Numbered from the stretch's first letter, positions 8,309 to 17,983 are shown. The stretch is DNA of 64,000 bases from Oscillospiraceae bacterium (GCA_902779945.1 CACZDN010000008.1:169594-233593), one strand, 5' to 3'. Numbers and translations are program-made. Notes: generated from the sequence alone by a model not told the origin.

Positions 8309-9118
8309 TTGAAAGCAAAAATCAAAATCGTGATCGCAGTGCTTGCGCTTCTGCTGGCGGCGGGCGCGCTGGGCGTCTCCACGATGCGCCTCATGCGCCC
8401 GGACGCGCGGGCGCGCATCGGCCGCCTCCTGCCGATGCCGGAGCCTACTCCCGCGCCGACCCCCGCAGCGACTCCTGCGCCGACCCCCATGCCCACGCCG
8501 GCGCCGACGCCGGCCCTGCGCAAACGGACGGAGCTTTTGACCCTGGTCAACCCCTGGCACAAGCTGCCGGACGCCTACGAGCCGGCGGAGCTGCGCCAGG
8601 TGACCTACGGCTATGACGAGGAGCAGTTCATGGACGCGCGCGCGGCGGACGCCCTGTATCAGATGGTCTTTGACTGCGCCGAGGCCGGCAACGACCCCTA
8701 TGTCTGTTCCGCCTACCGCAGCCGGGAAAAGCAGGAAAACCTGTTCAACAACAAGCTCTACCGCCTCGTCTATGTGGAGGGGGCGGACGAGGAAGCCGCG
8801 GCGCGCATTGCGGCGGAGTCGGTGGCTGTCCCCGGAACGAGCGAGCATCAGCTCGGCCTTGCGGCGGACATCATCGACTACAACTATCCCAATCTGGACG
8901 AGCAGCAGGAAAACAGCCCGACGTCGAAATGGCTCATCGAGCACTGCTGGGACTACGGCTTCATCCTGCGCTACCCGGTCGACAAGAGCGACGTCACCGG
9001 CATCATCTACGAGCCCTGGCATTACCGCTATGTCGGCGTCGAGGCCGCAAAGGAGATGCACGCGCTGGGCCTCACGCTGGAGGAGTACCTGGACCGCTTC
9101 TACGAGCCGCTTGAATAA
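8309..9118 (+). CDS. VanY-type D-alanyl-D-alanine carboxypeptidase (M15B)
   Basis: A 269-residue protein with a signal anchor at about residues 7-27, a Pro/Thr/Ala linker at about 48-70 and an M15B domain. The zinc motifs are SEHQLGLAADI (SxHxxGxAxD) and EPWHYRY (the third His and catalytic region), and the substrate segment is CSAYRSREKQ. It would trim the terminal D-Ala of peptidoglycan stem peptides. The start is TTG at 8309, 12 bp after AGGAGG. It is the last gene of the der transcript before the hairpin at 9197. Confidence 0.9.
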   Translation: MKAKIKIVIAVLALLLAAGALGVSTMRLMRPDARARIGRLLPMPEPTPAPTPAATPAPTPMPTPAPTPALRKRTELLTLVNPWHKLPDAYEPAELRQVTYGYDEEQFMDARAADALYQMVFDCAEAGNDPYVCSAYRSREKQENLFNNKLYRLVYVEGADEEAAARIAAESVAVPGTSEHQLGLAADIIDYNYPNLDEQQENSPTSKWLIEHCWDYGFILRYPVDKSDVTGIIYEPWHYRYVGVEAAKEMHALGLTLEEYLDRFYEPLE

Positions 9119-9196
9119 AGAAGGGGCTGTGAAAAACGCGCCTTATATGCTTACCCTCCTGTGGGACGGCTATCTGCCGCCCGGCAGATTAATAGA

Positions 9197-9243
9197 AAAG
9201 TTGGACAAATTCGCAGTATTTTACGAATTTGTCCAACTTTTTT
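9197..9243 (+). terminator. Strong intrinsic terminator
   Basis: Perfect 17-bp arms at 9197-9213 and 9224-9240 with a 10-nt loop, followed by further T residues on the plus strand. It ends the der-vanY transcript and may also stop the converging dapF transcript. Confidence 0.85.
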
Positions 9244-9265
9244 ACGTTCTTTGTTCTTCCGGCGC

Positions 9266-9292
9266 GCGGGCGGCTGACAGCTGCCCCTGCGG
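9266..9292. repeat. REP-like unit, second copy
   Basis: GCGGGCGGCTGACAGC followed by a variable trinucleotide region and CTGCGG, matching 5707-5733 with two mismatches and itself palindromic (GGGCGGCTG/CAGCTGCCC). It lies between convergent genes. Confidence 0.5.
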
Positions 9293-9311
9293 CGTTTTAT
9301 GCAGGGCTTAT

Positions 9312-10154
9312 CTACAGGCCCTCCAGCAGCTCCGCCGAGACCTCCCCCTCGAAGACGAGGCGGGTCGGGCCGGTGAGGCGGATGTCGCGGACCGTATCGC
9401 CGTCCCGCGTGAGGCTCACAGAGAGCTCGCCGCCAGGCATGGAGATCCTGAGCTCGCCGCCGGACGTGAGACCCCGCAGGCACAGTGCCGCCGCAATGCT
9501 GCCGCAGCCCGTGCCGCAGGCGAGGGTGAAATCCTCCACGCCGCGCTCGTAGGTCACGGCCTTGACCTCGCCGGGACCGAGGGGCTTCACGAAGCTGACG
9601 TTCGCCCCCTTCGGAAAGACCGCAGAAAAGCGCAGCGCCCGGCCCAGCGCGCGGAGGCGATCCCGGTCCCACGCGTCCCAGTCGGGCAGGAGCAGCACCG
9701 CGTGCGGCAGGCCGGGATTGCCGAGCTCGAGATAGGCGCAGTCGCAGCTTGCGCCGTCTGCAGGGACCGGACGGTGGAGGTCGACGAGCGAGGGATCGTT
9801 GAGCCGCACGCGGTAGCGCGTATCGTCGATGCGCTCCCCGACGACGGGGCCCGCCGTGGTCTCCACGGTCTGCCGCTCGCCCGCGAGACCGTGGTCATAG
9901 CCGTAGCGGCAGATGCAGCGCGCGCCGTTGCCGCACATCTCGCCCACGCTGCCGTCCGCGTTATAAAACAGCATCCCGTAGTCGCCGCCCCGTACCGGGG
10001 GGACAACGACCATCATCCCGTCCGCGCCGACGCCTGTGTGAAACGCGCAGAGCGTCCGGGCGAGCGCGGGAAAGCACTCCGCCGGGAGCGCCGAGTCCAT
10101 GCCGTTCACGATCACAAAGTCGTTCCCGGCCCCGTGCATTTTGACGATCCTCAT
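9312..10154 (-). CDS. dapF: Diaminopimelate epimerase
   Basis: A 280-residue DapF converting LL- to meso-diaminopimelate for lysine and peptidoglycan synthesis. Both catalytic cysteines are present, in MCGNGARC (about residue 74) and ACGTGCGS (about residue 219), along with MHGAGNDFV at the N-terminus. It follows a VOC-family gene by 6 bp and ends near the hairpin at 9197-9243. Confidence 0.96.
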   Translation of the reverse strand: MRIVKMHGAGNDFVIVNGMDSALPAECFPALARTLCAFHTGVGADGMMVVVPPVRGGDYGMLFYNADGSVGEMCGNGARCICRYGYDHGLAGERQTVETTAGPVVGERIDDTRYRVRLNDPSLVDLHRPVPADGASCDCAYLELGNPGLPHAVLLLPDWDAWDRDRLRALGRALRFSAVFPKGANVSFVKPLGPGEVKAVTYERGVEDFTLACGTGCGSIAAALCLRGLTSGGELRISMPGGELSVSLTRDGDTVRDIRLTGPTRLVFEGEVSAELLEGL

Positions 10155-10160
10155 CGCGGC

Positions 10161-10529
10161 TTACTTTCTGGGCGGGATGATCTCGATCCAGTAGCCGTCC
10201 GGGTCCTCGAGAAAATAGATGCCCATTTCGGGATTTTCAAAGCAGATACAGCCGAGGGCCCTGTGCTTCTCGTGGGCGGCGTCGAAGTCGTCCGCCGTCA
10301 GCGCGAGATGGTATTCCTGCTCGCCGAGGTCATAGGGCTCCTCCCGGTCGCGCAGCCAGGTCAGCTCGAGCTGGAAGTCGCTGCGCCCGTCGCCGAGGAA
10401 GACGATTCTATAATGCCCGTCGGCGGCGTTTTTCTCCCGCACGGGCCGGAGCCCCAGAGCCTCATCATAAAATTTCAGGCTGCGCTCGAGGTCGAAAACG
10501 TTGAAATTGAAGTGGTTGAATGCAAACAT
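10161..10529 (-). CDS. VOC (glyoxalase/bleomycin resistance) family protein
   Basis: A 122-residue single VOC module: FNHFNFNVFDLERSLKFYDEALGL at the N-terminus and GIYFLEDPDGYWIEIIPP at the C-terminus, with the His and Glu positions typical of metal-dependent glyoxalase I-like proteins. The ATG at 10529 has GGAGGA upstream; an in-frame extension to 10622 lacks similarity and is rejected. Probably lactoylglutathione lyase-like, but the substrate is not certain. Co-transcribed with dapF. Confidence 0.85.
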   Translation of the reverse strand: MFAFNHFNFNVFDLERSLKFYDEALGLRPVREKNAADGHYRIVFLGDGRSDFQLELTWLRDREEPYDLGEQEYHLALTADDFDAAHEKHRALGCICFENPEMGIYFLEDPDGYWIEIIPPRK

Positions 10530-10623
10530 ATTCAGTCCTCCCGAGGTTTGAAATGGTTTGGAAAGCGCCCGCCCCGCCTGCCTTCCGGCGCGGAAACGGG
10601 ACGCCGCACGGACGGTCGGCACA

Positions 10624-11490
10624 TCAGGTCCCGCGCGGCTCGAATTCGCTGACGATCATCGCGCCCAGCACCAGCGCGGCGCCGACGGCGGCCGACACGC
10701 TCATCGGTTCATGCAGCACGGTCAGCGACAGGATCACCGCGACCACGGGGTCAAGATAGCTCAGCAGCGCCGCGGTCTGGGCCGGGACCTTCGCAATGCC
10801 GCCGAAGTACAGCACATACGCAAGCCCCGTGTGCACGACGCCCAGGGTCAGCAGCAGAAGCAGGATCGCGGGCGTGAGCGGCAGACCGCGCGTCTCCCCG
10901 GTCAGCAGCACATAGGGAAGCATCACGGCCGCGGCCGCGGCAAACTGCAGCATGGTCCGGTCCTCGGCGGAGATGTCCCGCAGCGTGCGGTTAACGAGGA
11001 CGATGGCCGCGTAGAGCCCCGCAGCGATCAGCCCGAACAGCAGGCCCTTCGCCCCGTGGAGACCGCCGGTCAGAACGCCGGACACCAGCACCATGCCGAG
11101 CACCGCCGCGGCGGAGCAGACGGCCTTGCGCGGCGTGAGCTTCTCGCCGAACAGCGGCACGGAGGCCAGAATGATGAACACCGGGGCCATGTAATAGCAC
11201 ATGGTCGCGGCGGCGACGGAGGTGTAACTGTACGCCTCAAAGAGAAAGATCCAGTTGAAGCCCAGCATCGCGCCGAGCAGCAGGAGCTTGCCGAGATTCC
11301 TGCGGATCGCCCCGCCGTTCAAAGGCTCGTGTCTGGCGGCGCGCAGCAGGAGCAGGGACAGAAGCCCGATCACGGAGCGGGCGAGGGCCACGACGCCGGA
11401 GGGGTAGGGAATGGCGCGCCGGAACACGCCGATGGTGCCGAAGATCAGCATGGACAGGACGATCTGCATACGCGGGGAAACTGCTTTCAT
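10624..11490 (-). CDS. EamA/DMT family transporter
   Basis: A 288-residue protein of about ten membrane helices with two EamA repeats (for example FNWIFLFEAYSYTSVAAATMCYY and AYVLYFGGIAKVPAQTAALL). Members export amino acids or other small metabolites, or take part in drug resistance; the substrate is not predictable. It ends about 95 bp upstream of the VOC-dapF pair on the same strand. Confidence 0.87.
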   Translation of the reverse strand: MKAVSPRMQIVLSMLIFGTIGVFRRAIPYPSGVVALARSVIGLLSLLLLRAARHEPLNGGAIRRNLGKLLLLGAMLGFNWIFLFEAYSYTSVAAATMCYYMAPVFIILASVPLFGEKLTPRKAVCSAAAVLGMVLVSGVLTGGLHGAKGLLFGLIAAGLYAAIVLVNRTLRDISAEDRTMLQFAAAAAVMLPYVLLTGETRGLPLTPAILLLLLTLGVVHTGLAYVLYFGGIAKVPAQTAALLSYLDPVVAVILSLTVLHEPMSVSAAVGAALVLGAMIVSEFEPRGT

Positions 11491-11632
11491 GGGATCAGCT
11501 CATTTCATGGGGAATGAAGGCATTATAGCAGGAAGCGGCGCCGAGAGCAAGCCTTGCGCCGACGGAACCGGCACAGAAAGATCCCCGCGGCACGGCCTTT
11601 CGGCACTGCCGCGGGGATACGGTGGCTTCGGC

Positions 11633-12592
11633 TCAAAGCCCCTTGATGAGCGCCAGGTCGCCGTAGAGGATGGAGTCGTCGCCCAGCTCCGCGATCCTGA
11701 GCTCCACCGTCGGGCGGATGGAGGTCATGCAGTAGCGGTCCAGCTCCGCCAGGATCTTCTCGAGGAAGAGCGGGCCCAGGGCCTCCATGATGCCGCCGCC
11801 GTAGAGCACCAGATCGGGGGAGATGGTGTTGATCATGTTGCCGGTGGCGATGGCGAGATAGTGGCACGCGCGGTCCACGGCCTCGATGGCCACCTTGTCC
11901 TTCGCGGCGAGAGCCTTTTTGAGCCGCTTGCTGCGGAAGACGCCGTTCTGCACATCCTCGGCCAGCATACACTCCCGTCCGCGGGAGACCTGCTGGCGGA
12001 TGTAGTCGGACATGCCCTTCTTGCTGGAGAAGGCCTCCAGACAGCCGCGCTGTCCGCAGCCGCACAGGGGCCCCTCGGGGTCGAGGATCATGTGCCCGTA
12101 TTCTGCGGCCTTGAAGCGGTGGCCGGTGTAGAGCTTGCCGTTCAGGATCAGACCGCCGCCCATGCCGGTGCCGGGGAAGAAGCCGACGATGTTCTCATAG
12201 CCCCGCGCCGCGCCGAACTTGAATTCGCCCAGCACGCCGAGATTCACGTCGTTGCCCACGAAGAAGGGCACGCCGAACTTCTGGCGCATGGCTCCCGCTA
12301 TGTCGTAGTCGCGCCAGGGCAGGTTGGGCGTGAACAGCACGACGCCCCTGTCCTGGTCGATGACGCCGGGGGCGCAGGAGGCAATGGCATTGAGCTTTTT
12401 GCGGTCGATGCCGGAGGCCTTGATCATCTCCTCCACCACGCTGATGATGACCTTTTCCACATCGGTCGTGCCCTCACCCTCGCTCTTGGAGCGCTTTTTC
12501 AGCCGGTAGATGATCTCGTCCTTCTCGTTGAAGATCGCGCCGAGCACCTTGGTCCCGCCCACGTCGAGACAGATGTTGTACTTTTCGGCCAT
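11633..12592 (-). CDS. ROK family sugar kinase, probable glucokinase
   Basis: A 319-residue ROK kinase. The ATP loop is LDVGGTKVLGAI and the sugar-binding and catalytic part is FVGNDVNLGVLGE (catalytic Asp). The zinc motif is EYGHMILDPEGPLCGCGQRG followed by CLEAF, with three Cys as in ROK glucokinases. There is no N-terminal DNA-binding domain, so it is a kinase rather than a repressor. Several features fit glucokinase, but other hexoses are possible. The gene stands alone, with AGGAGG upstream of the ATG. Confidence 0.88.
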   Translation of the reverse strand: MAEKYNICLDVGGTKVLGAIFNEKDEIIYRLKKRSKSEGEGTTDVEKVIISVVEEMIKASGIDRKKLNAIASCAPGVIDQDRGVVLFTPNLPWRDYDIAGAMRQKFGVPFFVGNDVNLGVLGEFKFGAARGYENIVGFFPGTGMGGGLILNGKLYTGHRFKAAEYGHMILDPEGPLCGCGQRGCLEAFSSKKGMSDYIRQQVSRGRECMLAEDVQNGVFRSKRLKKALAAKDKVAIEAVDRACHYLAIATGNMINTISPDLVLYGGGIMEALGPLFLEKILAELDRYCMTSIRPTVELRIAELGDDSILYGDLALIKGL

Positions 12593-12732
12593 GGATGAAT
12601 CCTCCTAAAATTATGTTAACTATATTACGAAAACCATTGCTGCGGATTGATCGCGCGGTCCGGTCCTCCTTATGAGGGGGTGACCTGTACCGCTTCGCAC
12701 GGGGCCGGGCGCCGGAGCGCGGGGACGGGCAG

Positions 12733-15018
12733 TTACGAGAAAAAGCTCCGCAGGCGCCGCAGGAAGCCGGTGTGCTCCTCCGGCGGCGGGGATTTTTCCA
12801 GCGCCACGGTGGGCGCGCGGGCCGGGACCCTCTCGACCGGCACAGGCATGTTATGCTCCGGCGCGACGCGCACGACGACGGGCTCAGGCTCGACGCCGAC
12901 CTTGTAGGCGCTGAAATAGCGGTACAGCGCCTCCTGGGAGCTGGTGCCGTCGCCGCCCTTCTCGCGGATGTAGCTGCCGTCCGGCTGCATACGGCGGGAC
13001 TTCTCCCGGTCATGCCGCAGCGCGTCCAGCACGGTGTTGATCTGTTCGCGCGTGTCGGGGGTCACGACCTCCATAAAGGCCTCCACGCGCCGCTCCAGAT
13101 TGCGGCTCAGAAGGTCGCCGGAGCCGATGAAGAGGCGCTGCTCGTTCCCCTCGCCGAAGCTGTAGATGCGCGAGTGCTCAAGCCAGCGTCCCACGACGCT
13201 CGTCACCGTGATGTTCTCTGTCATGCCCGGAACGCCGGGGCGCAGGCAGCAGATGCCGCGGATGAAGAGCTCGATCTTCACGCCCGCCTGTGAGCACTCG
13301 ATCAGCTTTTCCATGACGTCGAGGTTATTCAGCGCGTTGATCTTGATGGCCACGCGGCCGGCGCTGCCCTTCTCCTTCTCGCGGTCAAGAAACGCAAGGA
13401 CCCGGGACTTGAAGCTGTTGGGGGCGATCCAGAGGCAGTGGGCCTCCGGCGGCAGCTCGCCTTCGGTCAGGGCGGTGAAGGCGGCCTCGGCATCCAGCCC
13501 GGCCTCCTCCTTGCAGGTGATGAGGGAGAGGTCGGTATACTGCTCGCCCGTGACCTCGTTGTAGTTGCCGGTGCCCACCTGGGTGATGCGGCTGAGATTG
13601 CCGCCGTGCTGGCGGGTGATGAGGCAGAGCTTGGAGTGGACCTTGTGGTCGGGCAGGCCGTAGATCACGCGGCAGCCCGCGTCCTCCAGCATCTCGGAAT
13701 AGTCGATATTGTTCTGCTCGTCGAAGCGGGCGCGCAGCTCCAGGAGGCACAGCACGTCCTTGCCCTTGTCGGCGGCGTAGGCCAGGGCCGCGGCGATCTT
13801 GCTGCTGCCGGACATGCGGTAGAGCGTGATCTTGATGGATAAGACCTCCGGGTCGTCCGCCGCCTCGTAGATGAGATCCACGAAGGGCATCATGCTCTGA
13901 AAGGGGAAGCTCATGAGCAGGTCGTGCTTTTCAATATAGGAGAAATACTCGCCCTTTTTGAGCCCGATGTCGCGGGAGGGGCGGCGGTCCTCATAGCGGA
14001 AATTCTCGTGCGCGCCGATGCAGGAGCGGAAGGAGAGGTCGAAGGGCACCGTCTGCGTGAAGACGCGGGACTCCGGCACGCGCAGCTTTTTGATGAGCAG
14101 GGCGCGCTCCGCGTCGCTGAGCTTGCCGCAGATGCGCACGCGCACCGGCATCTCCCGCTTGCGCTTGGTGAGCATGGTGGAGACCTTTTCGCGCAGGTCG
14201 CTGTCCGCGCGGTCGGCCACGTCCGAGAGGAACACGTCCGCATTGCGGGTGACCTCCACTTCGGCGGAGGTCAGGATGCTCTCCTTCTTCAGGAGCAGGG
14301 GCAGAAAGTGACGGACGAGCTGCGCCGTCAGCACGATCTTCTGGCAGCCGTTGATCTCAAAGCTCAGATAGGCCGGCACGCGGTGCAGGGGGATGACGGC
14401 CAGCTTCTGTACGGTCCCGCGCCCCAGGAAGGCGACGATGTTCGACTCCCCGCTCCACAGAAAGGGGAAGGGCTGGTTGAGATCGAGTAGCTTGGGGAGC
14501 AGCAGGTCCTTGATGTCGCCGAAGAGCTTCTTGCTCATCAGCTCGTCCACCTTGCTGATCTTCTTGAAATCCAGCACGTCCACGCCGCTCTCGCGCAGCT
14601 GCTCGCGGATGCCCTTCCAGATGCTCTCCATCAGGGTCTGCTGCTCGCGCGTGACGCGCAGGACCTCCCGGATCTGCGTCTCCGGCAGCATCCCCGAAAG
14701 CGGGTCGCTCTTTTCCGGCGTCAGCAGGGCGCGGTGGGTCAGAATGCCGATGCGCACGCGGTAGAACTCCGTGAGGTTCGACTGATAGATCATCAGGAAC
14801 TTGAGCCGCTCAAGGATCGGCACGGCGGGGTCGGCGGCCTCGAGCAGGACGCGCTCGTTGAAGGCCAGCCAGCTCAGCTCGCGGTTGATGTAGATGCTTT
14901 TGGCCGCGGCCTTGCGCTCCACCGCGATGCGCTTTTCGTCCGGGGCCTTCTTCTCAGGCTGGGCCTTCTTCACGGGGACCGTCTTCACCGGCCCGCCCTT
15001 TTTCTCTTTCTGCGCCAT
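12733..15018 (-). CDS. ppk1: Polyphosphate kinase 1
   Basis: A 761-residue PPK1 catalysing reversible polyphosphate synthesis from ATP. The four-domain core starts near residue 42 (YINRELSWLAFNERVL). The phosphorylated His lies in DHKVHSKLCLITR, and the second conserved region is EHSRIYSFGEG followed by LFIGSGDLLSRNLERRVE. The first 35 or so residues are a Lys/Ala/Pro-rich extension, and about 60 residues at the C-terminus are also low in conservation. It lies 18 bp after the PPK2 gene on the same strand, forming a polyphosphate operon. Confidence 0.95.
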   Translation of the reverse strand: MAQKEKKGGPVKTVPVKKAQPEKKAPDEKRIAVERKAAAKSIYINRELSWLAFNERVLLEAADPAVPILERLKFLMIYQSNLTEFYRVRIGILTHRALLTPEKSDPLSGMLPETQIREVLRVTREQQTLMESIWKGIREQLRESGVDVLDFKKISKVDELMSKKLFGDIKDLLLPKLLDLNQPFPFLWSGESNIVAFLGRGTVQKLAVIPLHRVPAYLSFEINGCQKIVLTAQLVRHFLPLLLKKESILTSAEVEVTRNADVFLSDVADRADSDLREKVSTMLTKRKREMPVRVRICGKLSDAERALLIKKLRVPESRVFTQTVPFDLSFRSCIGAHENFRYEDRRPSRDIGLKKGEYFSYIEKHDLLMSFPFQSMMPFVDLIYEAADDPEVLSIKITLYRMSGSSKIAAALAYAADKGKDVLCLLELRARFDEQNNIDYSEMLEDAGCRVIYGLPDHKVHSKLCLITRQHGGNLSRITQVGTGNYNEVTGEQYTDLSLITCKEEAGLDAEAAFTALTEGELPPEAHCLWIAPNSFKSRVLAFLDREKEKGSAGRVAIKINALNNLDVMEKLIECSQAGVKIELFIRGICCLRPGVPGMTENITVTSVVGRWLEHSRIYSFGEGNEQRLFIGSGDLLSRNLERRVEAFMEVVTPDTREQINTVLDALRHDREKSRRMQPDGSYIREKGGDGTSSQEALYRYFSAYKVGVEPEPVVVRVAPEHNMPVPVERVPARAPTVALEKSPPPEEHTGFLRRLRSFFS

Positions 15019-15036
15019 AGCTGTCTATGTTCTCCT

Positions 15037-16569
15037 TCAGGCAAGCCGCTCCTCACAGGCCTTTTCCAGCGCCTTGACCACAATGCGCAGGGCCTTGATG
15101 CGGGCGTACTTCTTGTCGTTGGATTCGATGATGAACCAGGGGGCGTTCTCGGTACTGGTCTTCTCCAGCATCTCGTCGATGGCCTCCTCGTACTGGGGCC
15201 ACTTCTCGCGGTTGCGCCAGTCCTCCTCCGTGAGCTTCCACGCCTTCTCCGGGGTGTTCTGCCTGTCGTTGAAGCGCTGGAGCTGGGTGTCCTGGTCGAT
15301 GTGGATCCAGAATTTGAGCACCACCGCGCCCCAGTCGGTGAGCTGGCGCTCGAACTCGTTGATCTCGTTGTAGGCGCGCTTCCAGTCCGCCTCGCTGCAG
15401 AAGCCCTCCAGCCGTTCGACCATGACGCGGCCGTACCATGTGCGGTCGAAGATGCAGACGTGGCCGCTGCGGGGGAGCCTCGTCCAGAAGCGCCAGAGAT
15501 ACTGGCGGTTCTTCTCGTGCGGCTCGGGCGAGGCGATGGGCATCACGTCGCAGCCGCGGGGGTCGAGGGGCCTTGCGATGCGGCGGATGTTGCCGCCCTT
15601 GCCGGCCGCGTCCCAGCCCTCGTAGCAGAGGATGACGGGGATCTTCTTGCGGTAGACGACGTTGTGCAGCTCGTCCAGGCGCTTCTGGAGCTTCTTGAGC
15701 TCCTTTTTGTATTCCTCGTCCGTGAGAGCGGGGGAGAGGTCCACCTCGGCGAGCTTCGGCATTTTGAGAAGCGGGAAGCTCTCCTTGAACGGCTCGCCCA
15801 CATAGCGGCCCTCCTCCACGGCCCTGTCGATCTGCTCCACCAAAAGCTTCAGGGCGTCGCGCGCGGCGAGGGCGCGCCTGCTGCCGTCCACCGTGTGCCA
15901 GGGGATCAGCTTGCCGGTCTTCTCCATAAAGCTCTCGTACCCGTCCCTGAAGAGCCGGTACTCGTTCATCTGCCACAGATCCTCCGCGGTGACGCGCCAC
16001 TCGGTCTCAAAGCTCTCGCGCAGGGCGGCGATGCGCTTGCGCTGCTCCTTCTCGCTGATGTCCACGAAGAGCTTGAGCATGACATAGCCGCCGTCGCGCA
16101 GCTGGCGCTCAAACTCGCACACGGCGCGCACGCGCTTTTTATACTCGTCCTTCGTGATGTCGCGGTGCAGGTATTTCCGCACGCAGTCCTCCATCCAGCC
16201 GGAGTCGTAGAACATGATCTTTCCGTTTTCGGGGATGGCCCTGGCGTAAGGGTAGAGGAAGGGATAGCGCGCCTCCGACTCGGGCGTGATGACCGGGGAG
16301 ACGACGTTGTAGTTTCTCGGGTCGATCTCGCTGATGAGCTCGTTGATGAGGCTGCCCTTGCCGGCGGCGGCCCAGCCCTCCACCAGCACCAGGATGGGCA
16401 GGCCCTTCTCGCGCACGGTCTGCTGCTGCGCCATGAGGCGCGCGCGAAGCTCCTTGATTTCAGCCTTGAGCTTCTCGCTCTCCGCGTCCTTCACGCTCTT
16501 TTTCTCGTCCTTTTCGGCCTTTTTCTCGGTTTTTTTGCTCTTGTCTTCTTTTTTCATGTTCTGTTTCAT
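15037..16569 (-). CDS. Two-domain PPK2 (polyphosphate:AMP phosphotransferase type)
   Basis: A 510-residue protein with a highly charged N-terminal coiled-coil tail (about residues 1-55) and two PPK2 domains, each with its own Walker A (VEGWAAAGKGSL and YEGWDAAGKGGN). The lid regions are YDSGWMEDCVRKY and FDRTWYGRVMVERL. Two-domain (class II) PPK2 enzymes use polyphosphate to phosphorylate AMP to ADP. Only the second domain has the usual RTWYGRV motif, so it is probably the active one. ATG at 16569 or 16557 could start; AAAGGG fits the latter better. It is upstream of ppk1. Confidence 0.88.
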   Translation of the reverse strand: MKQNMKKEDKSKKTEKKAEKDEKKSVKDAESEKLKAEIKELRARLMAQQQTVREKGLPILVLVEGWAAAGKGSLINELISEIDPRNYNVVSPVITPESEARYPFLYPYARAIPENGKIMFYDSGWMEDCVRKYLHRDITKDEYKKRVRAVCEFERQLRDGGYVMLKLFVDISEKEQRKRIAALRESFETEWRVTAEDLWQMNEYRLFRDGYESFMEKTGKLIPWHTVDGSRRALAARDALKLLVEQIDRAVEEGRYVGEPFKESFPLLKMPKLAEVDLSPALTDEEYKKELKKLQKRLDELHNVVYRKKIPVILCYEGWDAAGKGGNIRRIARPLDPRGCDVMPIASPEPHEKNRQYLWRFWTRLPRSGHVCIFDRTWYGRVMVERLEGFCSEADWKRAYNEINEFERQLTDWGAVVLKFWIHIDQDTQLQRFNDRQNTPEKAWKLTEEDWRNREKWPQYEEAIDEMLEKTSTENAPWFIIESNDKKYARIKALRIVVKALEKACEERLA

Positions 16570-16753
16570 CCCTTTGCATTGTGTTGTTGTCCGTCAGGAG
16601 GCAGGCATACTGCTTCCATTTTCTATTGTTATTTTACGATATACACCCCATGAAGTCAACAGCAGAGTTGTGCAATTTCCACACTTGCACCGGAGGAAAA
16701 AGCGAATTATACTGTGGCATATTCTATCGACTGACGAAAAGACGTGATCTGTT

Positions 16754-17653
16754 ATGGGAAACAAAAAGCTGCTGGGGAGCCTTCTCCTGCTGCTGACGGC
16801 CATGATCTGGGGCGCGGCCTTCGCGTTTCAGCGCATGGGCAGCGGCAGCGTGGAGCCCGTCACCTTCACGGCCTCGCGCATGGCGCTTGCGGCTCTCTCC
16901 GTGGGGGCGGCGTCGCTGCTCCTCAAAAGAAAGCGTCCGCAGGAGGATACGCCGGAGCAAAAGCGCGCGACGATCGTCGGCGGGATCTGCTGCGGCCTCT
17001 TTCTCGCCGCGGCCAGCATCTTTCAGCAGGTGGGCCTTGCGACCACCACGGCAGGCAAGGCGGGCTTCATCACCGCGCTGTATATCCTGCTCGTCCCGCT
17101 CGTCAATCTCCTGCTCTTCCGGAAGCGCTGCGCGCCGCAGGTCTGGCTCGCGATCGCGGTCGGCGTCGTCGGCATGTATCTTCTGTGCATGACGGAGGGC
17201 TTTCGCCTCGCCCGGGGGGACACGATGGTCTGCCTCTGCGCCGTCCTGTTCACCGGACAGATCCTCTGCTGCGACTACTTTGCGCCCCGCGGCGACCCCG
17301 TGCGCCTCGCGGCCATCCAGTCTTTCACGGTGTTTCTGGTCTCGCTCGTGATCGCCCTTCTCTTTGAGCACCCCTCCCTGGCGGCGATCAAGGCCGCCGC
17401 GGTGCCGATCCTCTACTGCGGCGTCATGTCCGCCGGGGTGGGCTACACGCTGCAGATGATCGCCCAGGGCTTCACGGACCCGACGGTCGCCTCGCTTCTG
17501 ATGAGCATGGAATCGGTCTTCGCGGTGCTGGGCGGCGCGCTTTTGCTGCATGAGCGCATGACCGGGCGCGAGCTTCTGGGCTGCGTCATCATGTTCGCTG
17601 CCATCGTGCTGGTCCAGCTCCCGGCGCCGGGCGGAAGAAAAACGGCGGAATAG
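16754..17653 (+). CDS. EamA/DMT family transporter
   Basis: A 299-residue ten-helix EamA protein (LLTAMIWGAAFAFQRMGSGSVEP at the N-terminus, then the repeat around GYTLQMIAQGFTDPTVASLLMSMESVFAVLGGALLLHE). It is a different subfamily from the transporter at 10624, closer to RhaT/YicL-like permeases. The substrate is unknown. It is divergent from the polyphosphate operon and followed after 45 bp by a YlmC-type gene. Confidence 0.88.
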   Translation: MGNKKLLGSLLLLLTAMIWGAAFAFQRMGSGSVEPVTFTASRMALAALSVGAASLLLKRKRPQEDTPEQKRATIVGGICCGLFLAAASIFQQVGLATTTAGKAGFITALYILLVPLVNLLLFRKRCAPQVWLAIAVGVVGMYLLCMTEGFRLARGDTMVCLCAVLFTGQILCCDYFAPRGDPVRLAAIQSFTVFLVSLVIALLFEHPSLAAIKAAAVPILYCGVMSAGVGYTLQMIAQGFTDPTVASLLMSMESVFAVLGGALLLHERMTGRELLGCVIMFAAIVLVQLPAPGGRKTAE

Positions 17654-17698
17654 GACAAAACCCGCCGCGAATAGGATTTCCCGGGAGGGGGGATCCGG

Positions 17699-17974
17699 AT
17701 GATGAGCTATTATTCCGAGCTGCGCTGCAAGGAGATCATCGACATCCACACGGGCTATCGCCTCGGCTACGCCTGCGACCTGGAGCTGGACGACCGCGAG
17801 GGCTGCGTCGCCGCGCTGATCACGCCCGGCAGGCCGCGTTTCTTCGGCCTTTTCGGGCGGGAGGAGGACTATATTCTGCCCTGGAAAAACATCGTCCGCG
17901 TCGGCAGCGACATCATCCTTGTCGAGATGAAGGGCGAATTCCCGCGCCGCAAACGCGAGAGCCGGTGGTTTTAA
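17699..17974 (+). CDS. YlmC/YmxH family sporulation protein
   Basis: A 91-residue PRC-barrel protein of the YlmC/YmxH family (SELRCKEIIDIHTGYRLGYACDLELD, then ILPWKNIVRVGSDIILVE). In endospore formers these small proteins are expressed during sporulation, but their role is not settled. Two adjacent ATG codons (17699 and 17702) follow GGGAGGGG. Its presence supports a spore-forming clostridial ancestry. Confidence 0.85.
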   Translation: MMSYYSELRCKEIIDIHTGYRLGYACDLELDDREGCVAALITPGRPRFFGLFGREEDYILPWKNIVRVGSDIILVEMKGEFPRRKRESRWF

Positions 17975-17983
17975 ACCTGTCTC

